From: Ophioceras dolichostomum
Taxonomy: Eukaryota > Ascomycota > Sordariomycetes > Magnaporthales > Ophioceraceae
Assembly (NCBI GenBank): GCA_003049485.1
Contig: PYST01000505.1
Span: forward strand, 1-12,553
Length of the DNA: 12,553 nucleotides
Direction: 5' to 3'
Notes under the pieces: model-generated
What the model was told of the DNA's origin: nothing
What the model saw: the letters and a program-made list of their open reading frames with translations, nothing else
The model's database searches: none
Shown here: one piece after another, positions 6,294-12,553 of the stretch
Position numbering within the stretch: position 1 is the first letter of the stretch
Layout of the letters: every line of letters starts with the position of its first letter
Position numbers and translations under genes: made by a program

Positions 6294-8458
6294 ATGTTCG
6301 GCCCCGGAGCAAGCACGTCGAAGATCACCAGGGCCGTGACCGGCGCCGTGCCCATCTTCCTGGCCGGCTCTATGATATATGCCATCTGGGTCGTCATCGA
6401 CAGAATTTGCTGTAAGTCCAAAACAGGTTATCCAGTTGAGCCCGCTACCACCAACACGCTTCCATCCAGTCCAGCCGTCGGAGTCCGCTTCCCTGATGTC
6501 TGGACCTTTTCGTTCATGCCCAAGCCAGCCCTCTTCATGCCCAAAGGCAACATCATATCATATGATACATATGCCTCGTGGATTAATTCCTATCATTGTC
6601 TCCTTCGCTTGTTCATCCGTCCGCTCTCACACCGCCTCGTTTCATTGTTTCCATTTACGCCGCAATCGTCGTCGTATTATTATGCCCCCTATTCTTTTTC
6701 ACCTGCAAGAAGCATGCGTTTGCATGGCTCCATGGAGAACCACATTGCTGACGACACATGAACCCTGATACACCATCCATCCACTACTACAGTCGGCTAC
6801 TTTCAAACTAAAGGTGAGTAAGATATAGGATGTCTGATGATGATGAGGGAATACGATGCTATCAGATGGAGACTCCAGGAATGGTGCCCTGGACGGATTC
6901 TCATGGGGACATAGCAAGAAGAAAAAACAAAACACTTCCTCGTCCTCCGATCTGCCGTGGCGACCTGAACAGAGTCGATCCTCGGATCATGCCCCCTCGC
7001 ACTTCCCGCGCAGTTCCTCACTCATCGCCAAGCTTTGGTTTGCCTACTTCACCAGCCTTAGCTACTACGGCTTAGGACCCATTGCCACCATCACGACCCA
7101 TCAGCATTCATACCTAGCCATTACCCATAGTCATCCATGCCCTGTAACGCTGACCGGAGTGACTGCGCACGTGCTCTCGCTCGTGCCACACCAACGCACA
7201 CACTACAGGATGGACCCAGCCCTCACACGCCGTGGTCACTTTGCTGGCCGTGCTCCTGCTGCTGACGGGCGCATCGTACATGCGGACGTACCTCGTCATC
7301 CAGACCAACCCGGGCCTGATCCCGCTCCCTCCCCGCAAGGTCAACGCCCGGGCGTCCAGGCGCCGCGGCGGCCCCAACGGCAGCACCAACACCAACGAAG
7401 CCTCCTTCGACCCCACCGCGGCCTACCAGACCGCCGACGGCGCCGGCACCGGCGGCAGTGACGGCAACCGCATCGAGGACGCCCCACTGAACCAGACGGC
7501 CGTGGTCACGGAGATGCGCCACGACGACCCGGCCCTGGACGTTTTCTACAGCATGGACGCCTTCGTCTGCGACGTGAGCGGCCATCCGCTTTTCTGCTAC
7601 AACTGCAAGACCTGGAAGCCCGACCGCGCGCATCACTCCGGCGAGGTGGGGCGGTGCTTCCGCAAGATGGACCACTACTGCCCGTGGGTCGGCGGCATGG
7701 TCGCCGAGACGTCCTTCAAGTTCTTCCTACAGTTCGTGTTCTACGCCTCGCTCTTCTGCGCGCTGTGCCTCGCCGTCTCCGCCACCACGCTGGCGGGTCA
7801 ACTCTCCGAGGAGGGCCGGCCCGTGGACCCCAACGTCTGCGTCGTGCTCGGCCTCTCGGCCTTCTTCTTCCTCTTCAGCTCCGCCATGACCCTCACCGCC
7901 ATGCGCTACGTGCTCCTCAACACCACCAACGTCGACGCCCTCGACATGACCCGCAAGCAGTACCGCCTCGCCATCCGCATCCCGGGGCCCTCCGCGCGCG
8001 CGGCCATGTCGTCCGCGGGCACGTTCACGGGCCTGGTCGTGTACCCGCTCAACCGCACCGCCTTCCTGCCGCGCGCCGTCATGGACGGCGTCATGAACAC
8101 CGACACCGCCGTTCCCGAGGAAGGAGAGGAAGAGACCGACGAGGCCCGCGACCGCCGCCACAGCCGCATCCCGGACGCCGCGGGCCCCCCGCGCGACCCC
8201 GCCCGCGAGAGGTTCTTCGCCGTCGTGACTACCCGCGAGGGCGAGAACCCCTGGGACAGGGGGTACCGGGAGAACTTCCGGTCGGTCATGGGCGATGGGG
8301 GCCCCCTGGACTGGCTTCTGCCGATCCGCCCTTCGCCTTGCGTGAGGGAGTGGGACAATGACGGGTTCTACAGGTTTGGACCGCTGATTGAGGAGCTGCG
8401 CGTCAGGCATCGACTGGGGAGGATGGGTGATATGAGTGAGAAGGCGCCACTTCTGTAG
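6294..8458 (+). CDS. pfa5: DHHC-family protein S-acyltransferase (palmitoyltransferase), DHYC variant, Pfa5-like
   Basis: Exons 6294-6411, 6793-6813 and 7209-8458 give 462 residues. The family transfers palmitate from CoA through an acyl-cysteine intermediate to cysteines of substrate proteins at Golgi, vacuolar or plasma membranes. Four hydrophobic segments fit the fold: about 15-35, 55-77, 216-241 and 256-278. After TM2 an NPG (80-82) replaces the usual DPG. The cysteine-rich domain spans 176-210, with the catalytic motif DHYC at 201-204 (Cys204). TTNV (285-288) occupies the TTxE position. A C-terminal motif of PaCCT type starts at NPWDRG (393-398), with Asn402. Zinc-site-1 ligands Cys176, Cys179, His189 and Cys196 are present; the site-2 positions are Ser190, Val193, Tyr203 and Met210. 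Residues 89-164 are a low-complexity linker. The ATG has a purine at -3 and puts TM1 in place. Exon 3 has very strong G/C third positions. Family assignment is secure; the pfa5 symbol rests on the DHYC variant, fungal context and C-terminal motif. Substrates are unknown. Confidence 0.9.
6412..6792 (+). other. Intron 1 of the pfa5-like gene (381 nt, phase 1)
   Basis: The donor is GTAAGT (6412-6417), a branch-like GCTGAC lies at 6747-6752, and the acceptor CTACAG ends at 6792. Splicing joins codon 39 (Cys) to Phe40, split after its first base. The intron is unusually long for a filamentous fungus. Its length is a multiple of three, but an in-frame TGA at 6759-6761 would end translation if it were retained. 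It contains a 12-bp palindrome, TATCATATGATA, at 6556-6567. Confidence 0.75.
6793..6813 (+). other. Microexon of 21 nt (exon 2)
   Basis: The exon is bounded by an AG acceptor and a GTGAGT donor. It supplies Phe40 to Lys46 plus the first base of Gly47, in the loop between TM1 and TM2. Both junctions are phase 1 and join exon 1 to exon 3 in a single open frame; the resulting loop of about 19 residues is a normal length for this family. Without it the two flanking exons are in different phase only by sequence choice, so transcript data would settle it. Confidence 0.65.
6814..7208 (+). other. Intron 2 of the pfa5-like gene (395 nt, phase 1)
   Basis: The donor is GTGAGT (6814-6819), a branch-like GCTGAC lies at 7149-7154, and the acceptor CTACAG ends at 7208. 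Both acceptors of this gene have the same CTACAG form. The open frame running through much of the intron lacks coding-like codon use and becomes an off-frame shadow of exon 3. A further small exon inside cannot be excluded. Confidence 0.7.
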
Positions 8459-9205
8459 ATGGAAACGGTGGAAACGGGGATGGGGATTAGGAGGAGTGGA
8501 GGCTTGGTTTTTGGGAGAGAGGAATGAATGGAGTGGAGAGGGGAGAGGCGGCTGTAGAGTGGGTGACGGAGGAGGGAGGTGCGGAGGCAGGTGTCGGTGT
8601 CGGTGTGGGTGTAAATGGTGTTGGTGTCAATGGAAGTGGAGAGGAGACAAGTGGTGGTGATGTCATGCAGGTTTGCGGTGAGCGGCTTATGTCCGTTTGG
8701 CCTGAGGTTTTAGAGAGCGGGGGGAAAAGGCTGAGAAACAGAGCGAGAGGGGGTGGTGGACTCGCCGGGGGTAATGAGGAAAGATTGATTGTTCCCTGTT
8801 GCAGGGGACTCGGCACATCTGGATGAGCTGAGATGGATGGGTGGATGGATGGATGGAAACCTGCCTATTGAGAGTGGAAAGCTGAGAGTCCTGGGCTCTC
8901 AAGTGGTTTGGATTGATGATTGATGAGTGGATGGACGGAACACTCGCTCAAAGCAGATTGGATACCCTTTCTCATCATCGTTCTGGCCTGTTGCAACTTT
9001 TTATAGTATCTTTCTAGTTCTTTCTTATCCCGCATTTCCTTTCTTTGCTTCCCCCTTTCCGCAACGGACTTGTCTTCTTGGGAGTGTTTGTTTTGAGGTC
9101 TAGGGGCTTTTTGTAAGTATCTTTCTCAAGGACACCCACCGGCTGCGGCTGCTCGGCTGCTGCTAAACTAAATTGCCCCAAGGCCCCCTGTCTTCTCTTT
9201 TGACC
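8459..9205 (+). other. 3' flank of the pfa5-like gene, G-rich then mixed, no supportable gene
   Basis: Just after the stop codon the plus strand is strongly G/A-rich to about 8830, in contrast to the pyrimidine-rich upstream flank. It contains a degenerate GGTGTC hexamer repeat (about 8590-8630) and GGAT repeats near 8831-8858. An ATG-started frame of 100 codons at 8524-8826 (Gly/Val/Glu-rich) lacks the third-position bias of exon 3, and I do not call it. This region probably contains the 3' UTR and polyadenylation site, but no signal can be fixed. Confidence 0.5.
8831..8858 (+). repeat. GGAT tetranucleotide repeat (imperfect)
   Basis: About six GGAT or GGGT units in tandem (GATGGATGGGTGGATGGATG and on), downstream of the pfa5-like gene. 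Confidence 0.85.
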
Positions 9206-9411
9206 ACAGTCATCGTCGTCTCTTTGCTTTTTCTTCCTCGCCTTTTTCCACTTTGAAAATTGTCCTTTTTTCCTTCTGCCAGGTAGTCTGGATTACAAAC
9301 CCCATGTCGAAATTGTCTTGATGCTGCACGTCACGGACTTGCAAGCCAGCCGCTTTCTCTGGCCTCCTCGGAATTACTCCTCTCTTTTTGCTTGGATTAC
9401 ATGGCTGCACC

Positions 9412-9431
9412 TTTCTTTCTTTCTTTCTTTT
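9412..9431 (+). repeat. (TTTC)5 microsatellite
   Basis: Five tandem TTTC units inside a longer pyrimidine-rich block. Confidence 0.85.
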
Positions 9432-9879
9432 GGTGTATCGCCTCGCGGGCAATCCTCTGCTCCCATCATTGTGGACCGAGAATCTCCCGAGACCTTTCTT
9501 CTTTCCTTCTTTTTTTTCCGTTCCTTTTTTTTCTCCTCGATCGATACGGCCCTTGAAGTTGTAGACGGTCTCCCGCAGAGGGAACTCGAGTGGTCTGAAT
9601 GGAGAGGGGGGATATATCACCGCTAACAATAGTCAAGTATTTTTCCATCATATCATTTTCCGCATTTTCCGCTTGCCACTGCTTCCTCGGTTCCCTCGTG
9701 CTGCTCCAACTGGAGCTGGATCCTCTCCCAAGCTGCTGCAACCGCCAACGACCGCTGCGACTTGCCGGCCGACCTATCAGTACCTATCTACTGCTACGTC
9801 CGTATCCGTCCGCCTGCTATCCCCTAGATTCTCCGTGCGAGGTAGCTCGAGTAGCGGAGGGGAGGTGCCGAGAAAGGTG

Positions 9880-9906
9880 AGGTACCTTGAGTAACTACGG
9901 TACCTA
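9880..9906. repeat. Two AGGTACCT/GGTACCTA palindrome copies in tandem
   Basis: AGGTACCT at 9880-9887 and GGTACCTA at 9899-9906 lie 11 bases apart. Just upstream, at 9841-9855, is a related GGTAGCTCGAGTAGC. All belong to the intergenic motif family seen at 3694, 4006 and 12136. Confidence 0.75.
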
Positions 9907-10210
9907 AGCTGATACCAAAGCAGGCAGGTGTCAGGGGTGGCGTCTGCGGTGTCCTTTCCCCTCTCTTCGTGATATGTGATGAGCAGCGAGCAAGCTGAGC
10001 AAGCTTGCGGCTTCCCAGGTTACACAAATACCAGTCTATAGAGGAGGGACCTATCCTGTCTGTCTATGCAGCCACACCGGAGCCAGTAACATGTCGCCGA
10101 ACCCCCTGTACTCATCACACCCGGATTTGTGATTCCACAGCACCGCAGCATGTAATGTATGTACGCCATCGCGAATCCCCCTCCCCGTGTAATATCGGGG
10201 TTTCCCTTCT

Positions 10211-10250
10211 GCCTCCTACCTCCTACATTTTGCCTCCCACCTCCTACCAT
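10211..10250 (+). repeat. Imperfect CCTCCTAC tandem repeat
   Basis: Two runs of GCCTCCTACCTCCTAC type separated by ATTTT, with the second copy diverged (GCCTCCCACCTCCTAC). It is intergenic. Confidence 0.75.
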
Positions 10251-11481
10251 CCCAGCCCCAGCCACCCTCTCCTCCGATCCTGCACTTCTCCCCTCTGTGC
10301 GTGTGCCGCACAACATTATCTTGGGTGGTGTTGTTGTGCTTCCCCAGCAGCATCCTGTCGTGCTCCCTCCGACGCGAGGAGCCGTCGGGCAGGTGGGAAG
10401 GGGGGACGGGTGGTAGACCACTCGAGGGCTACCTTGGTTGGGTAGGTAGGTACGTAGGTAGTACGTATACGGAGAGCGGGTGCCTTGCTCTGGTCCGAGG
10501 TGTACCAACCAACGACTTACAAATGCTGCACGGTGCTGGCCACCACCTCCATCACGACCGTCAAGGACGACGTGAGAGAGGGGAAGGATGTGATAGAAAA
10601 CATGCTATGCACGTGCGTGTTCACACGCTCACGCTCACGCAAGGTTCTCGGAAAACGGAAGAGGTGGGGATTCTCGGATTAGTCCTTTGCATACAGATAT
10701 CTCGGGGGTCAGGGCATGTAAGGGGGAATTGGGAAGGAACAAAAAAAGGGAGGAAGCAAGGAAAAACAAGTTTTCGTGCCTCATGCGAGCGCACGAAAAC
10801 GTGTCGTGTTCGTAGGGCCGCGGCGAAGAAAAAGAGGGGGAAAGCGTACGGAAGGAATGGAAGGAGTGTGTGGTGTGTGCATGTGGGGGGAGAACAAAAG
10901 AGAGACAGAACGAAGAGAACTACATGGAATGATGGCCACCTAGAGTACATAGGAGAAGATACCTTGTTGTTCTCGCGGAGAAAGACGGAGGGGCGTGACA
11001 CGTTTTTTCTCGCTCAGACCCTTTTCCTGCCATGCAACCCACTACCAGCGGAGCGGCATGGGAGTGGCGTAGCTATGTACCTGGCTGAGTGCGCGTGGGT
11101 GCGGCGAGGCAGGATGGATGGTATGGGCGATGACGGTGGTGTGTACAGTCATGCGTGTGTAACGAAAACAAAATACGGTTCGCACTCCCCTCCTACTTGC
11201 GTTTCGCTGCTGATTCTGGAGTAACTATCCGGCCGAAGGTGGCACATGGCATAGACGTCTGCCTGCCTGCTCCGACGCATATCCATCCATCTCCCTTTTC
11301 TCTGGCTGGATGCCTGTTGGGCTGTCTGTCTGTCTATATATCTATCTTTATCTTTCTTGGCCTGTTTCTCTCTCGCCAAGTCAGTGCACTAGCCGAAAAC
11401 GCTCGGCACCATGTGTCCAGCTTTCACGGACGTACTGTGACTGCGCCGCTCGCTATCGCGTGGCAGAGTAGCAAAGGCATT

Positions 11482-11537
11482 GATGGTCGGGACCACCATC
11501 GCTCCGAAGGTCCCGGGGCCATGGACTTCGAGTCCAT
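11482..11537. repeat. Cluster of short inverted repeats (candidate hairpins)
   Basis: GATGGT (11482-11487) pairs with ACCATC (11495-11500) around a 7-nt loop. GGGACC (11489-11494) can alternatively pair with GGTCCC (11509-11514). ATGGACT (11521-11527) pairs perfectly with AGTCCAT (11531-11537) around TCG. All are separated by only a few bases, which is denser than elsewhere in the intergenic DNA. Confidence 0.6.
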
Positions 11538-12134
11538 TATCGGGGAGAAGAAGGGCTAGGACCATGCCGTGGGAGGAGATGCGGGCGGGGGGATCAGTGG
11601 TACGGTTTTGTGGCCAGACCGCCGTCCTCCATCACCACAGGCGACTGAGCTGGCTTGGATTGGTTTTTTTTCTTTACATGATTATTTTTTACTAAATTCT
11701 TCCTCAGATCGACACCCTTGCGTTTCAAGATCGACACTAGGCGCTATCGGACGTTGAGGCAAGCGGCACAGGTCTCCTATCTCTCTCTCTTCACTTGTCC
11801 TCCTCCATCGGGGCCGCAGCGTATCTATCCATCACAAAAACCCTCCATCAGACCCTTCCTTTTATCGCACCCCATCCCACGACGCATTGCACTCGTCATA
11901 AAACCAAGCCATTTTTAAGCCCGTGAGTGACAGGATGCCCAGGGCGGCAAGTAAGATACGCCAGCAGGCGAGGGGGAAAAAATAGACTATCGAATAGAAA
12001 AGAAAGAAGCCAGAACGCCAAAACGAAGGCGATGATTGAAGAAATATTAGATATATTACAGAAACAGATCCGAGCCTCCCCCCAATCGTCCCCCTCTTTC
12101 GCCTCCCCGCCAAACACACACTCTCTCACACCAA

Positions 12135-12150
12135 CTAGGTACCTAGGTAC
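12135..12150. repeat. Overlapping palindromes TAGGTACCTA and TACCTAGGTA
   Basis: The 16-base sequence CTAGGTACCTAGGTAC contains TAGGTACCTA (12136-12145) and TACCTAGGTA (12140-12149), two perfect 10-bp palindromes overlapping by six bases. It is the fullest copy of the motif family in this window. Confidence 0.88.
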
Positions 12151-12490
12151 TCTTAAAGCCCAAGCCGCCAGCCCAATAACGACAACGGGCCATAACACCC
12201 ACACCACCGAGAGGGAAAAAAATGTCCAGGAAAGCTTGAGGGGACTAGTAAGAGAGATGAAGAGGCATCGAAGCAGAGGACACAAAAACAAGCCATTAAA
12301 ATAGCCTTAGAGAGGAGGAGAAAGACGGAGAGGATAAAAATAGATAAGAGAGAAAGATAGAAAAGAAGAAAGAGATAACTCTCCATGCGTTTTTCGCCCA
12401 CCCATCCATCCATCTTTGCGCTCCGACTTCCCACGCTCCCCTCCATCCCCTTTCCCTTATCCATCCTCCTCCCTCCGACTCTGTTCCCTA

Positions 12491-12493
<3 letters not shown>

Positions 12494-12553
<60 letters not shown>
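12494..12553 (+). repeat. (CT)30 microsatellite reaching the window edge
   Basis: At least 30 perfect CT units run to the last base, so the full length is unknown. Its position at the end suggests that the tract may also be the end of a contig. Confidence 0.97.

Larger units (their letters stand above)
9206..10300. other. Pyrimidine-rich intergenic stretch without a supportable gene
   Basis: The plus strand is T/C-rich at about 9206-9545, including a TTTC repeat at 9412-9431, then of mixed composition. AGGTACCT-type palindromes lie near 9880-9906 and a CCTCCTA-type repeat near 10211-10250. Open frames are short or low-complexity on both strands. The long minus-strand frame at 9210-9629 is a Lys/Arg/Glu-rich product of the pyrimidine tract. 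Confidence 0.5.
10301..12493. other. Intergenic stretch, purine-rich in part, no convincing gene
   Basis: The stretch holds polypurine plus-strand blocks (about 10735-10920 and 12225-12375), TAGGTA/TACGTA-rich DNA at 10440-10467, a cluster of small inverted repeats at 11482-11537 and an AT-rich patch at 12030-12060. A plus-strand frame open from 10301 to 11224 has an internal ATG at 10523, but codon use is unlike the real gene and no domain is recognisable, so it is not called. Confidence 0.45.

Noticed and set aside
7223..8410. Long minus-strand and alternative plus-strand frames over exon 3
   Set aside because: These are shadows of a GC-rich exon; only the plus frame carrying DHYC, four TM segments and the C-terminal motif is meaningful.
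8524..8826. 100-codon ATG-started frame just after the pfa5-like gene
   Set aside because: The Gly/Val/Glu product follows from GGTGTC and GAG repeats in the G-rich 3' flank; it lacks the third-position bias of the real gene.
1..12553. tRNA, rRNA, telomere repeats, CRISPR arrays, transposon terminal repeats or transposase
   Set aside because: Read by eye on both strands, I found no B-box-type motif, no tandem TTAGGG, no spaced direct repeats and no transposase motif. Weak or diverged elements could still escape this inspection.

Overview
The window reads as a filamentous ascomycete genome fragment (Pezizomycotina, most likely Sordariomycetes). The evidence is a GT-AG intron-split gene of the fungal Pfa5 palmitoyltransferase family, strong G/C preference at third codon positions, long pyrimidine-rich intergenic DNA, many microsatellites, and repeated palindromes of the TACCTAGGTA type. 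Nothing bacterial (operons, Shine-Dalgarno sites) is visible.

Layout. (1) Positions 1-1271, plus strand: the 3' part of a gene for an AT-hook-rich, low-complexity, probably nuclear protein. Its 5' end lies outside the window. The coding signal changes frame several times, mostly beside C or G homopolymers, so the copy is either decayed or carries indel errors. (2) Positions 1272-6293: about 5 kb with no supportable protein gene. It holds simple repeats, TACCTAGGTA-type palindromes and, nearest the next gene, a C/T- and CA-rich stretch that probably includes promoter and leader, with one candidate 50-nt leader intron. (3) Positions 6294-8458, plus strand: the one confident gene, a four-TM DHHC-family S-acyltransferase (DHYC variant, pfa5-like) with three exons, including a 21-nt microexon between two introns of nearly 0.4 kb. 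(4) Positions 8459-12553: about 4.1 kb without a convincing gene. It starts with a G-rich 3' flank, then alternates pyrimidine- and purine-rich blocks with more palindromes, a cluster of small inverted repeats near 11.5 kb, and a (CT)n tract running off the window end.

The two genes have no evident functional link: one product looks like a chromatin or DNA-binding protein, the other a membrane enzyme that attaches fatty acyl groups to cysteines. I see no new multi-gene system. The points most worth a second look are the palmitoyltransferase's complete loss of one of its two predicted zinc sites while the other is intact, the microexon architecture, and the frame-broken AT-hook gene.
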